Under the pieces are notes generated by a model, which saw nothing but the letters and a program-made list of their open reading frames with translations, did not search any database and was not told the DNA's origin. Of a stretch of 64,000 bases of DNA, positions 1-8,495 are shown piece by piece (position 1 is the first letter of the stretch; each line of letters opens with the position of its first letter). The position numbers and the translations under genes are program-made. This DNA comes from Sulfurospirillum cavolei (GTDB taxonomy: Bacteria > Campylobacterota > Campylobacteria > Campylobacterales > Sulfurospirillaceae), in NCBI RefSeq assembly GCF_001548055.1, contig NZ_AP014724.1, positions 558,001 through 622,000 on the forward strand, in the 5' to 3' direction.

Positions 1-1
1 G

Positions 2-184
2 TATTTTATCGCCGTAAAACCGGGCATTACGGGCTTATGGCAAGTAAGCGGCCGCAACGACATCGAATACGACGAGCGCGTACAACTGGACGTATGGTAT
101 GTACGTAACTGGTCGATAGAACTGGATTTGCAGATTTTGTTCAAAACCGTTTTGGTCGTATTGGGGAGAAAAGGGAGCTACTGA
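2..184 (+). CDS. Polyprenyl-phosphate sugar phosphotransferase, C-terminal end (partial)
   Basis: Only the last 60 codons are in the window; the gene enters from the left edge. The reading frame starting at base 2 gives [15 protein letters not shown] followed by a D-V-W-Y-V-x-N-W-S stretch and ends in RKGSY, the typical end of the bacterial sugar transferase family (WbaP/WcaJ/PglC-like), membrane enzymes that put the first sugar-1-phosphate on undecaprenyl phosphate. The exact sugar cannot be told from this part. The long WbaP type is more likely than short PglC because of the end sequence, but that is inference. Confidence 0.85.
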   Translation, partial: YFIAVKPGITGLWQVSGRNDIEYDERVQLDVWYVRNWSIELDLQILFKTVLVVLGRKGSY

Positions 185-247
185 TAAAAGGGTAGTCAAA
201 CGTAAAAAATGTTGGGAAGGGGTATTTGCTAGGGTGAAATAAGGTGG
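185..247. other. Short intergenic stretch
   Basis: Between the sugar transferase stop and the tRNA 3' end (the tRNA is on the other strand). No hairpin or T-run strong enough to call a terminator was seen. Confidence 0.4.
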
Positions 248-323
248 TGGTGGCTGGAGACGGAATCGAACCGCCGACACGGAGATTTTCAGTCTCCTGC
301 TCTACCGACTGAGCTATCCAGCC
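248..323 (-). tRNA. tRNA-Phe (GAA)
   Basis: On the minus strand a full cloverleaf reads from 323 to 248: acceptor GGCTGGA pairs with TCCAGCC, the D-arm has AGCTCAGTCGGTAGAGC, the anticodon loop CTGAAAA carries GAA for Phe, and the T-arm is GGTTCGATTCC. The 3' CCA is encoded (bases 248-250 on the plus strand read TGG). Length is 76 nt. It sits alone, convergent with the preceding sugar transferase gene and upstream-to-downstream with murD on the same strand. Confidence 0.97.
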
Positions 324-341
324 ACGTTTTGAAGAGTTGAA

Positions 342-347
342 ATTATA
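342..347 (-). promoter_or_regulatory. -10 box for tRNA-Phe
   Basis: The minus strand reads TATAAT here, 18 bases before the tRNA 5' end, right for a -10 box. No convincing -35 is visible, which is usual for sigma70 promoters in Campylobacterota. Confidence 0.55.
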
Positions 348-364
348 GCTTAAAAACTTTAATA

Positions 365-1558
365 CTAGCTTAGTGCCAACTCTTTGAAACGATCGCCGCG
401 ATGGGCATAGGATTTAAACTGATCCAAACTTGCCGCCGCGGGAGAAAGGAGGGCGACGGTCTCTTTTGTATGGACAGCGTGAATTTGCTTCATCGCTTCT
501 TCGAGAACAAAGCATTTTGAGAGCCAAACACCCTCTTTTTGCGCCAAAGAAGCCAGTCTTTCGGTATTGGAACCGATAGCAAAAATCTTGACATGTAAGG
601 TTTTCATAAAGTCGAAAAGTTCTTGCAAATCAACGCCTTTGTCATCGCCTCCGAGCACCAGTAAAATCTGCTTGTCTTTATAACGTTTTAACGCTTCTAC
701 GGTTGCATCGACGTTGGTGCCTTTAGAATCGTCGACCCAGAGGCGTCCTTGCGTATCGTGAAACTCTTCGATTTTATAGTGGTCGATTTTAAACGTATTG
801 AGGTGGGCGTAATCGACCGTATCGAGTAAAATTTTTTGTGCACATGCGGCGAGTACGGCATCGAGTAAAAACGGCGATTTGAAGTGGATGCGGTCGATGT
901 CGATTCCTACGTGTTGCGCTAAATCCGTTTCGTTTTCATAAGCCACGATATGGGCAAGCGTTGGCGTATCGGCGAAGGCTTTGGGAACAATGGCTACGCT
1001 GCCTTCTTTCATACGCCCTAAAACGGAAAGTTTTGCTTCGATGTAGGCTTCCATACTTCCGTGCCACGTCAAATGATCAGGTTTGATCGGAAGAAGCAAG
1101 TAAATATCGGGTGCCGTGATTTTCGTATAGTGAAACGTGAACGAACTGGTTTCCAAAATCCATATCGTTGCTTTTTCGTCGATGGCGGCCAAGGGCGTTC
1201 CGATGTTACCGCCGGCACATGCGCCTTTGTCTTGGAGCAGATGTTCGCAAATTTGCGTCGTCGTCGTCTTTCCGTTGGTCCCGCTGATCCAAATCGAAAA
1301 GGGCATTTGCTCTTTAAAAAAGTCGTACTCGCTTGTGACGTGTTTGGCTTTAACGATAAGCGGATGGTTGGATGGAAATCCGGGGCTTGGGATTTCAACG
1401 TCGCTTTGTTCGGGATCGAAGCAAGAGGGCGGTAACAAACGATTACCGTATTCGTCCGTACTTGGTTCGGTAAAATGATCGTCGAAGATCTGACATTGTC
1501 CGCTAAATTTCGCCGCAATGGCTTTAGTTGTTTTTCCGTGTCCAAATAGTGTTATCAT
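365..1558 (-). CDS. murD: UDP-N-acetylmuramoylalanine--D-glutamate ligase
   Basis: Cytoplasmic Mur ligase adding D-Glu to UDP-MurNAc-L-Ala. The start chosen is the ATG at 1558 (protein [15 protein letters not shown], 397 aa), which overlaps the mraY stop in an ATGA; a longer frame upstream lies inside mraY. The ATP-binding P-loop [11 protein letters not shown] is near residue 100, followed by the central-domain ETSSF, the HGS...A region and the C-terminal DDSKGTN and GG-D-KG motifs. The N-terminal form with [11 protein letters not shown] is the short Campylobacterota type. Translation is probably coupled to mraY. Confidence 0.95.
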   Translation of the reverse strand: MITLFGHGKTTKAIAAKFSGQCQIFDDHFTEPSTDEYGNRLLPPSCFDPEQSDVEIPSPGFPSNHPLIVKAKHVTSEYDFFKEQMPFSIWISGTNGKTTTTQICEHLLQDKGACAGGNIGTPLAAIDEKATIWILETSSFTFHYTKITAPDIYLLLPIKPDHLTWHGSMEAYIEAKLSVLGRMKEGSVAIVPKAFADTPTLAHIVAYENETDLAQHVGIDIDRIHFKSPFLLDAVLAACAQKILLDTVDYAHLNTFKIDHYKIEEFHDTQGRLWVDDSKGTNVDATVEALKRYKDKQILLVLGGDDKGVDLQELFDFMKTLHVKIFAIGSNTERLASLAQKEGVWLSKCFVLEEAMKQIHAVHTKETVALLSPAAASLDQFKSYAHRGDRFKELALS

Positions 1559-2619
1559 CTGATTTTCAATGCCGTTAGTGCTAAAAGATTTGACATCAAT
1601 GCGAGAATCCAAAATCGCACGATAATCTTGTTTTCCGGCCAACCTTTTACCTCAAAGTGGTGATGGATCGGCGCCATAAGAAAGATCCGTTTTTTGCGTG
1701 TTTTATAACTGCCTACTTGTAAAATAACCGATACGGTTTCTAGGACGAAGACAAATCCGACGAGAAACAACAAAATCTCATTTTTAGAAATAATCGCCAT
1801 ATAACCGATAAACGAGCCGATACTCAGGCTTCCGCTATCGCCCATAAAAACTTCGGCGGGGTAGCAATTGAACCATAAAAAACCGACGAGCGAACCCATC
1901 ACGGCTGTGGCGACGATGACCACTTCACCGCTTCCGCCGACTTTAGGGAGCAATAAATACCCGCTTAAATACGCATTGCCGCCGACGTAAACAAAAACGC
2001 CGAGCGATAAAATGGAGAAAATGGAAGGTACCGTCGCAAGTCCGTCGAGTCCGTCGGTGAGGTTGACCGCGTTACTGGCGGAAACCATGACTAAAATCCA
2101 AAAAGCGATCGCAAAAAGATGCATATCGAAAAGCGGAAATTTGTAAAAAGGAATAAAAAAGTGGGTATTCATGTCGACGGCGAGGTAGAGCGTCAAAGCA
2201 ATCACAAGCGAAGCGGCGATTTGTAACACGAGTTTGCCTCTAGGACTTAGTCCCGCGGTGTTGCTTTTGCCCAAAATTTTGGAGAGATCGTCTTGGACGC
2301 CGATGAGGCCGAAGAGCACTAAACACGCCAAACCTCCGATAACGAACAGATTGTCCATGCGTGCGTTAATTAAAATGGCGATCGTCGAGGCACATAAAAA
2401 GACCAATCCTCCCATCGTCGGCGTTTTGCCTTTTTGTTGGTGGGTTTTGGGGGCAAGATCGTAGATCGGTTGGCTTGCGTTACGCGCTTTTGCCCATCGA
2501 ATAAATTTGGGCATCAGATAAAGCGTCAGAATAAAACTGAAGAAAAAAGCGAATCCCGCTCTAACGGTAATGTATTGAAAAATATTGATCGACGTGAGTT
2601 GGTATAAAAAGTAAAACAT
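1555..2619 (-). CDS. mraY: Phospho-N-acetylmuramoyl-pentapeptide transferase
   Basis: Integral membrane enzyme moving phospho-MurNAc-pentapeptide from UDP to undecaprenyl phosphate (lipid I). The ATG at 2619 ([16 protein letters not shown], 354 aa) has GGAAA upstream; a TTG five codons earlier is possible but less likely. About ten hydrophobic helices. Family signatures are present: [26 protein letters not shown] and the HHHFE block near the C-terminus. First gene of the mraY-murD pair. Confidence 0.96.
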   Translation of the reverse strand: MFYFLYQLTSINIFQYITVRAGFAFFFSFILTLYLMPKFIRWAKARNASQPIYDLAPKTHQQKGKTPTMGGLVFLCASTIAILINARMDNLFVIGGLACLVLFGLIGVQDDLSKILGKSNTAGLSPRGKLVLQIAASLVIALTLYLAVDMNTHFFIPFYKFPLFDMHLFAIAFWILVMVSASNAVNLTDGLDGLATVPSIFSILSLGVFVYVGGNAYLSGYLLLPKVGGSGEVVIVATAVMGSLVGFLWFNCYPAEVFMGDSGSLSIGSFIGYMAIISKNEILLFLVGFVFVLETVSVILQVGSYKTRKKRIFLMAPIHHHFEVKGWPENKIIVRFWILALMSNLLALTALKIR

Positions 2620-2649
2620 AAAGTGTGTTTCCAAAAAGTTAAGGATACT

Positions 2650-2694
2650 AGACCTCTTTTACGGCCTATGCGCGATAGGCTATAAAAGAAGTCT
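2650..2694 (-). promoter_or_regulatory. Long hairpin in the mraY leader
   Basis: The two 20-base arms (2650-2669 and 2675-2694) are inverted repeats with 17 exact matches and a 5-base loop. As minus-strand RNA, two of the three differences become U-G wobbles, so the mraY transcript folds better than the plus-strand one. It ends 31 bases before the mraY ATG. There is no T-run after it, so it is not a standard terminator; a leader control element or stabiliser is possible. Confidence 0.4.
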
Positions 2695-2721
2695 AAAAGC
2701 AACATTTTAGTACCATATTGC

Positions 2722-2735
2722 TTATAAGCTTATAA
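2722..2735. promoter_or_regulatory. 14-bp perfect palindrome between mraY and gpmI
   Basis: TTATAAGCTTATAA is a perfect palindrome inside the 129-base divergent mraY/gpmI intergenic region. It could be an operator or simply overlapping AT-rich -10 elements of two divergent promoters. Confidence 0.3.
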
Positions 2736-2748
2736 CAAAGGGTGGGAT

Positions 2749-4239
2749 TTGAAACCGCAGATTCAAAAAACCTTACTGATTATTACGGACGGTATCGGAC
2801 ACAATGCTTCCGATACCGCCAATGCCTTCGCCATGGCGCATAAACCGACGTATGAGCGGCTTTTTAAAGAAGTACCTTACGCTTTGGTCGCGACTTCGGG
2901 TCTTAGCGTCGGGCTCCCCGAAGGGCAGATGGGCAACAGCGAAGTCGGACATATGTGCATCGGCAGCGGACGTGTTTTGTACCAAAACCTCGTCAAGATT
3001 TCTTTAGCGGCGCAAGACGGATCTTTAGCGAGCAATCCGGCGTTGACGTCTTTGTTACATGTCAAGGGCGATATTCATATCGTAGGGCTTGCAAGCGACG
3101 GCGGCGTGCATTCGCATATCGAACATATTATCGCGTTGGCGCACATTGCGGAAGCTCAAGGTAAAACGGTACGCTTACATGTCATTACGGACGGGCGTGA
3201 TGTTTCGCCGACGTCGGGCGTCTCGTTCGTGGAACGTTTGGAAAGCATTTGCACGGAACATATCGGCATTGCGTCGATTTCGGGACGTTTTTTTAGTATG
3301 GATCGCGACAACCGTTGGGAACGAATCGAACAAGGATACCGTGCTATCGTAGATGCAACGCCTAAAACGACGCTCGGTGCCAAAGACTACGTGCAGTCGA
3401 TGTACGATAAAGGCATTACTGACGAGTTTATCGAACCGGTCGCACTTGAGGGTTTTCAAGGTATTAAAAGCGAAGACGGCGTTATCTTCGCTAATTTTAG
3501 AAACGATCGTATGCGCGAGCTTTCTCGAGCGATCGGTTTTAAAGAGTTCGGCGAGTTTACGCGCACGCTGAACGGTGTGGAATGCGTTACGATGAGCGAG
3601 TACGATAGCACGTATCCGTTTGCGATTTTATTCGAATCGCAAACGCCTCAAAACGTCTTAAGCGACGTGGTTTCGGCGGCGGGACTTTCTCAGTTTCATA
3701 CGGCGGAAACGGAAAAATACGCTCATGTTACGTTTTTCTTTAACGGCGGCGTGGAAGAGCCTAAAGTCGGCGAAACCAGACTTTTAGTTCCCAGTCCCAA
3801 AGTCAAAACGTACGATTTGGAGCCCCAAATGAGTGCAAAAGCCGTTGCCGACGCGGTTTTAAGTGCGATGGACGCAAGGTACGATTTTATCGTCGTTAAT
3901 TTTGCCAACGGCGATATGGTCGGGCATACGGGAAGTCTAGATGCCGCCATCAAAGCCGTTGAAGCGGTGGATGAGGCGTTGGGACGGTTGTTCGACAAAG
4001 CTTCGGCGGCGGATTATTCCGTGGTACTGACGAGCGATCACGGAAATTGCGAGCAGATGTTCGACGAAACGGGAGCCAAATTAACAAACCACACAACCTT
4101 CGACGTCTACGCTTTCGTGATGGACAAGCGCGTCAAACACGTTTGCAAAGGCGCGCTGAATCATATCGCGCCGACGGTTTTAGCGTTGATGGGGCTTGAA
4201 ATTCCATCTGAAATGGATGCACCGTTGGTGTCGTTTTAG
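2749..4239 (+). CDS. gpmI: 2,3-bisphosphoglycerate-independent phosphoglycerate mutase
   Basis: Cytoplasmic glycolytic/gluconeogenic enzyme interconverting 3- and 2-phosphoglycerate, Mn-dependent alkaline-phosphatase fold, 496 aa. Starts with TTG at 2749 preceded by GGTGGGA. Visible motifs: the metal and nucleophile region (GQMGNSEVGHMCIGSGRV), ITDGRDVSP, GR-F-SMDRDNRWER, NFRNDRMRELSRA, and the C-terminal NFANGDMVGHTG and TSDHGNCEQM. Length is slightly below the 500-515 aa usual for the family. Divergent from mraY. Confidence 0.96.
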   Translation: MKPQIQKTLLIITDGIGHNASDTANAFAMAHKPTYERLFKEVPYALVATSGLSVGLPEGQMGNSEVGHMCIGSGRVLYQNLVKISLAAQDGSLASNPALTSLLHVKGDIHIVGLASDGGVHSHIEHIIALAHIAEAQGKTVRLHVITDGRDVSPTSGVSFVERLESICTEHIGIASISGRFFSMDRDNRWERIEQGYRAIVDATPKTTLGAKDYVQSMYDKGITDEFIEPVALEGFQGIKSEDGVIFANFRNDRMRELSRAIGFKEFGEFTRTLNGVECVTMSEYDSTYPFAILFESQTPQNVLSDVVSAAGLSQFHTAETEKYAHVTFFFNGGVEEPKVGETRLLVPSPKVKTYDLEPQMSAKAVADAVLSAMDARYDFIVVNFANGDMVGHTGSLDAAIKAVEAVDEALGRLFDKASAADYSVVLTSDHGNCEQMFDETGAKLTNHTTFDVYAFVMDKRVKHVCKGALNHIAPTVLALMGLEIPSEMDAPLVSF

Positions 4240-4274
4240 ACTCTACATGTCAAGATTTAACAAAGGAAAGATCA

Positions 4275-5018
4275 ATGAAATTTAACGGAAAAAATGTTTT
4301 AGTTACGGGTGCGGCAAGCGGTATCGGTCAAGAGATCGCCTTGACGTTGGCGCAATACGGGTTAAAAGTATGGATCAACTATCGTTCACGCCCCGAGCAA
4401 GCCGACGCAATCAAAGCGCAAATCGAAGCAAACGGCGGCGTAGCGGCGGTGATCGGCTTTGACGTTGCGGACGAAGAAGCCTTTGTCGAAGGTATCAAAA
4501 CGATCGTCGATAGCGACGGAGAACTCTCTTATCTGGTCAACAATGCGGGTATTACCAACGATAAATTGGCGATTCGTATGAAAAAAGAGGATTTTACGTC
4601 CGTCATCGATATCAATCTGACGTCGGCGTTCGTAGGATGCCGCGAAGCACTCAAAACGATGAGCAAAAAGCGTTTCGGTAGCGTCGTCAATATCGCTTCG
4701 ATCGTCGGCGAAACGGGCAATGCGGGACAAGTTAATTACAGTGCGAGCAAAGGCGGTTTGATTGCGATGACAAAAAGTTTCGCGCAAGAAGGAAGTGCCA
4801 GAGACGTACGTTTTAACGCCGTAACGCCCGGTTTTATCGCGACGGAAATGACCGATAAATTAAGCGACGAGATTAAAGAAAGTTATACGTCGAAGATTCC
4901 GTTGAAGCGTTTCGGAACGCCTAAGGACATCGCAGAAGCGGTCGCTTTTTTACTCAGCGATAGTGCCGCTTACATCACGGGGGAAGTGCTAAAAGTCAAC
5001 GGCGGCATGTACATGTAA
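4275..5018 (+). CDS. fabG: 3-oxoacyl-[acyl-carrier-protein] reductase
   Basis: SDR enzyme reducing 3-oxoacyl-ACP with NADPH in fatty acid elongation; 247 aa, usual length. The cofactor motif TGAASGIGQ is near residue 11, NNAGIT near 91, the catalytic Ser in NIASIVG and the Y-x-x-x-K as YSASKGG; C-terminus ITGEVLKVNGGMYM is typical. Starts at ATG 4275 after AAAGGAAAGATCA. First of a fabG-acpP-fabF-accA cluster. Confidence 0.97.
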   Translation: MKFNGKNVLVTGAASGIGQEIALTLAQYGLKVWINYRSRPEQADAIKAQIEANGGVAAVIGFDVADEEAFVEGIKTIVDSDGELSYLVNNAGITNDKLAIRMKKEDFTSVIDINLTSAFVGCREALKTMSKKRFGSVVNIASIVGETGNAGQVNYSASKGGLIAMTKSFAQEGSARDVRFNAVTPGFIATEMTDKLSDEIKESYTSKIPLKRFGTPKDIAEAVAFLLSDSAAYITGEVLKVNGGMYM

Positions 5019-5051
5019 GCGATGCCAAATTCAAATTAAAGTTTTTTTTGA

Positions 5052-5057
5052 TAAAAT
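5052..5057 (+). promoter_or_regulatory. Possible -10 box for acpP
   Basis: TAAAAT after a run of eight T, 28 bases before the acpP start; T-rich upstream sequence followed by a -10 is common in Campylobacterota. An own promoter fits the high ACP demand. Confidence 0.4.
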
Positions 5058-5085
5058 AGTGAAAATTTTTTAAAGGAGCTATTAA

Positions 5086-5316
5086 ATGGCACTATTCGAT
5101 GATGTAAAAGCGGTCGTTGTTGAACAATTAAACGTAAATCCCGACGAGGTAAAAGAAGAGTCAAAATTTGTAGAAGATTTGGGCGCGGACTCTTTGGACG
5201 TTGTAGAACTCGTTATGGCACTTGAAGAGAAATTCGATATCGAAATTCCCGACACCGACGCTGAAAAAATCGTCACCGTCAAAGATGCAATGTCTTACAT
5301 TGAAGCACACAAATAA
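5086..5316 (+). CDS. acpP: Acyl carrier protein
   Basis: Small acidic carrier (76 aa) that holds acyl chains on 4'-phosphopantetheine. The attachment serine is in the conserved [18 protein letters not shown] around residue 38. A strong ribosome-binding site AAAGGAGCT precedes ATG 5086. Lies between fabG and fabF, the standard arrangement. Confidence 0.98.
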   Translation: MALFDDVKAVVVEQLNVNPDEVKEESKFVEDLGADSLDVVELVMALEEKFDIEIPDTDAEKIVTVKDAMSYIEAHK

Positions 5317-5331
5317 TTTCATAACGCACAA

Positions 5332-5349
5332 AGCCCGTTTGATCGGGCT
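5332..5349 (+). terminator. Short hairpin after acpP
   Basis: AGCCCG and CGGGCT form a 6-bp GC-rich stem with a 6-base loop 15 bases after the acpP stop. It is followed by C/T-mixed sequence, not a clean T-run, so it may only partly stop transcription or protect the acpP 3' end. Confidence 0.4.
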
Positions 5350-5387
5350 CTCCTACTCCCCATTAGATCACAAAAGAGGATAAAAAT

Positions 5388-6596
5388 TTGAAAAGAGTCG
5401 TTGTTACCGGTATAGGAATGATTAATTCACTGGGTTTGGATAAAGAGAGTTCTTTTAAAGCTATCGTTGAAGGTCAATGTGGCATTAAAAGCATTAGTTC
5501 GTTTGACGCGACCGAACATTCTGTGACTATCGCCGGCGAGATCATCGGCTTTGATCCCAATACGATTATGAATCCCAAAGAAGTCAAAAAAGCCGACCGC
5601 TTTATTCAGTTGGGTCTTGCCGCAGCGAAAGAAGCGATGCATGATGCGAAATTTGAAAGTTTTGAGTCCGAGCGTTTCGGTGTCAGTTCGGCTTCGGGTA
5701 TCGGTGGATTGATCGTCATCGAAAAAAACTCCGTGATCGTCAATACCGCAGGCCCTCGTAAAATTTCTCCGTTTTTTATTCCTTCCGCGTTAATTAACAT
5801 GTTAGGCGGTATGGTTTCGATCGAGTACGGTTTAAAAGGACCGAACCTCTCTTCGGTCACGGCATGTGCGGCGGGAACGCATGCGATTAGCGACGCAACG
5901 AAAACGATTTTAACGGGCGGTGCGAAAAAAATGCTTGTCGTCGGTGCCGAAGCGGCGATTTGTGCGGCGGGTATCGGCGGATTTTCGTCGATGAAAGCAC
6001 TTTCTACGCGCAACGACGATCCCCAACGTGCTTCACGTCCGTTTGATGCGGAGCGTGACGGTTTCATTATGGGCGAAGGTGCGGGGGCGTTAGTCCTCGA
6101 GCTTTACGACGATGCGGTCGCTAGAGGTGCGCACATTTACGGCGAAGTGGTCGGATTCGGTGAAAGTGCCGACGCCAGCCATATTACCTCTCCGAGTATG
6201 GACGGTCCTTACCGCGCGATGAAAGCAGCGTACGAAATGGCGGGTTCTCCTTGTATCGATTATATCAATGCACACGGAACCAGCACGCCGGCAAACGATA
6301 AAAACGAAACGGCCGCGATTAAAGAGCTTTTCGGTGCAAACGTACCGCAAATCAGCTCTACCAAAGGTCAAATCGGTCACTGCTTGGGTGCGGCGGGTGC
6401 GATCGAAGCGGTTATCTGCCTTATGGCGATGCGCGATGAAATTTTGCCTCCGACGATCAATTACGAAAATCCCGATCCTGAATGCGATTTGGATTATATC
6501 CCCAATACGGCTCGAAAATGCAAAGCTCACTATATTATGAGTAACTCATTCGGCTTTGGCGGAACCAACGGCTCCGTCATTTTTAAGCGCGTATAA
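5388..6596 (+). CDS. fabF: 3-oxoacyl-[acyl-carrier-protein] synthase II
   Basis: Condensing enzyme KAS II for fatty acid elongation, 402 aa. Starts with TTG at 5388 behind AAAAGAGGA. Catalytic Cys in VTACAAGTHAI, the two histidines in NAHGTSTPANDKNE and KGQIGHCLGAAGA, and the end GFGGTNGSVIFKR are present. Nine bases separate it from accA, so the two are probably co-transcribed. Confidence 0.97.
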   Translation: MKRVVVTGIGMINSLGLDKESSFKAIVEGQCGIKSISSFDATEHSVTIAGEIIGFDPNTIMNPKEVKKADRFIQLGLAAAKEAMHDAKFESFESERFGVSSASGIGGLIVIEKNSVIVNTAGPRKISPFFIPSALINMLGGMVSIEYGLKGPNLSSVTACAAGTHAISDATKTILTGGAKKMLVVGAEAAICAAGIGGFSSMKALSTRNDDPQRASRPFDAERDGFIMGEGAGALVLELYDDAVARGAHIYGEVVGFGESADASHITSPSMDGPYRAMKAAYEMAGSPCIDYINAHGTSTPANDKNETAAIKELFGANVPQISSTKGQIGHCLGAAGAIEAVICLMAMRDEILPPTINYENPDPECDLDYIPNTARKCKAHYIMSNSFGFGGTNGSVIFKRV

Positions 6597-6605
6597 GGAC
6601 AAAGA

Positions 6606-7544
6606 GTGGCAACCTATTTAGAGTTTGAAAACGGTATTAAGCAAATCGACGAAGATATTGCCGGTGCAAAAATCAAAGGCGATGCGCATGCCGTTGAAAT
6701 CTTGGAAAAGAATCTCGCCAAAGAGATCTCTAAAACCTATAAAAATCTCAGCGAATACCAAAAACTTCAACTCGCCCGCCATCCCGATCGTCCGTACGCT
6801 TTGGACTATATTCGAGGTTTGTTGAAAGAGAGTTACGAAGTTCACGGAGATCGTAATTTTGCCGACGATGCTGCAATTGTCGGCTATATCGGCTATTTAG
6901 CCGGACGAAAGACGATGATTATCGGCGAACAAAAAGGGCGCGGTACTAAAAATAAAATCAAACGAAATTTCGGTATGCCGCATCCTGAAGGCTATCGAAA
7001 AGCATTGCGTTTGGCAAAGATGGCGGAAAAATTTAACCTGCCTATCTTGTTTTTGATCGACACTCCGGGTGCGTATCCGGGGATTGCGGCGGAAGAACGC
7101 GGTCAAAGCGAAGCAATTGCCAAAAACCTTTTGGAATTGAGTCGATTGAATACTCAAAGTGTTGCCGTCGTGATCGGAGAGGGCGGAAGCGGCGGTGCTT
7201 TAGCCATAGGCGTTGCCGACCGTGTGGCGATGATGCGATATTCCGTTTTTTCCGTTATTTCTCCGGAAGGATGTGCCGCCATTTTATGGAACGACCCTTC
7301 TAAGCAGGAAAATGCGACCAAGGCGATGAAAATCACCGCAGACGATCTTTACGGATTGAAATTAATCGATGCCATCGTCGACGAACCGCTTGTCGGCGGT
7401 CATCGCGACAAAGAGAGCGCGATTAAGGCTTTGGGGGATTATTTTATTACGTCGTTAAAAGAGTTAGATCAATTGAGCGATCAAGAACGTATGGATAAGC
7501 GTTACGAAAAGATTCTTTCTATCGGAGCCTACGAAGAACGCTAA
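6606..7544 (+). CDS. accA: Acetyl-CoA carboxylase carboxyltransferase subunit alpha
   Basis: Alpha subunit of the carboxyltransferase that makes malonyl-CoA; works with AccD, which is not in the window. 312 aa, start GTG 6606. N-terminal helical segment ([23 protein letters not shown]), then the crotonase-fold core with [40 protein letters not shown] and [15 protein letters not shown]. Last gene of the fatty acid cluster. Confidence 0.97.
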   Translation: MATYLEFENGIKQIDEDIAGAKIKGDAHAVEILEKNLAKEISKTYKNLSEYQKLQLARHPDRPYALDYIRGLLKESYEVHGDRNFADDAAIVGYIGYLAGRKTMIIGEQKGRGTKNKIKRNFGMPHPEGYRKALRLAKMAEKFNLPILFLIDTPGAYPGIAAEERGQSEAIAKNLLELSRLNTQSVAVVIGEGGSGGALAIGVADRVAMMRYSVFSVISPEGCAAILWNDPSKQENATKAMKITADDLYGLKLIDAIVDEPLVGGHRDKESAIKALGDYFITSLKELDQLSDQERMDKRYEKILSIGAYEER

Positions 7545-7557
7545 GCGCGTTTTTTTG
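7537..7557 (+). terminator. Weak intrinsic terminator of accA
   Basis: AACGC (7537-7541) pairs with GCGTT (7547-7551) and is followed by a T-run through 7556. The stem is short and overlaps the accA stop codon. Confidence 0.4.
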
Positions 7558-7582
7558 TGTGAGCCTTTTTACTGCATACTAT

Positions 7583-7611
7583 AAAAAAAGAGCCATGCAC
7601 GTGCATGGCTC
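7583..7611 (-). terminator. Intrinsic terminator of the petABC operon
   Basis: Bases 7590-7611 are a perfect 22-bp palindrome (two halves of GAGCCATGCAC). On the minus strand it is followed by seven T (plus-strand A-run 7583-7589), a standard Rho-independent terminator 15 bases past the cytochrome c1 stop. On the plus strand the hairpin lacks a clean T-run. Confidence 0.85.
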
Positions 7612-7625
7612 CTCTTCTTTGCACG

Positions 7626-8495
7626 TTAGTGCACTTCTCTCCAAATTTTGACTTTCCAAGCAAACGCAAGAAGCGTGAAAAGTACCATATAGCCGATTAA
7701 TTTATAACCGAGGTCTTCGCGTTCGGCTTTTTTACGATCGCCGACTTTCTCCATATAGGAGATCACTTGATTTTGTGCTTTTTCGGTTAAACCTACACGC
7801 GGCATCGACGTACCCGCTAACTGTTTTTGAGGATTGTTGATGAACGTTGAAAGGTACTCGTCGCTCTTCGCACGAATCATAATCGAAAGATCCGGAGGCA
7901 AGGTTCCCATATACGCGGTTAATGCCGCTTTATCCGAATGACTCATCGTTTTATCGTATTTCATATCGTGGCATCTGCCGCAGGCGTCTTGAAAGACTTG
8001 CTTGTCGCTTAAAGGCGCAATCGGAGCAATGCTTTGCAAGTAAGCGACGATGTCGGCAACCTCTTGATCCAAATCGCCTCCAAGGCCGTAAAACGCAATC
8101 ATCGGATGCGGACGTGTTTCGTTGAACTTATGCTCGACTTTTAAAGCTTTGGTCGGATCTTTGATCAGTGCGCTTAAAAAGTGTTTGTCGTAAATGGCAC
8201 CCGCATTGCTCAAATCGGGCGGTACGACGCCAAAGCTTGCAGAAGCCGCCGCATCGTCCATCGGTGAAGGCATTCCTTGAGAAGCGACACCGTGGCATCC
8301 CGTACAACCGGCACTTAAAAAGGTCTCGGCACCTTTGCTTGCATTGCCTTTTTTATCGTTTGTGCCTAAATCCTTAAAAGCGAAATCGGCAGGGGCGACG
8401 TGAGGGTGCATCTGAGAATGGGCGAAAGGTTCGACACCCCAATAGACAACGGCAGTAAAGAAAAGAACCACCACTAAAATTTTCAACTCTCTCAT
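7626..8495 (-). CDS. petC: Dihaem cytochrome c subunit of the bc1 complex
   Basis: Cytochrome c1-type subunit of quinol:cytochrome c oxidoreductase, 289 aa. N-terminal hydrophobic segment (about 5-22) anchors or exports it, two haem sites CTGCH (near 69) and CGRCH (near 172), and a C-terminal membrane helix (near 264-283). Two haems instead of one is the Campylobacterota form. Methionines in GLGGDL-type and TSMPRVG contexts may be axial ligands. Start ATG 8495 overlaps the petB stop as ATGA. Confidence 0.9.
   Translation of the reverse strand: MRELKILVVVLFFTAVVYWGVEPFAHSQMHPHVAPADFAFKDLGTNDKKGNASKGAETFLSAGCTGCHGVASQGMPSPMDDAAASASFGVVPPDLSNAGAIYDKHFLSALIKDPTKALKVEHKFNETRPHPMIAFYGLGGDLDQEVADIVAYLQSIAPIAPLSDKQVFQDACGRCHDMKYDKTMSHSDKAALTAYMGTLPPDLSIMIRAKSDEYLSTFINNPQKQLAGTSMPRVGLTEKAQNQVISYMEKVGDRKKAEREDLGYKLIGYMVLFTLLAFAWKVKIWREVH

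Noticed and set aside
3175-3459. Long open frames opposite gpmI, fabG, fabF and other backbone genes
   Set aside because: They lie fully inside well-identified genes on the other strand or in other frames and have no family motifs or RBS; they are shadows of the codon use.
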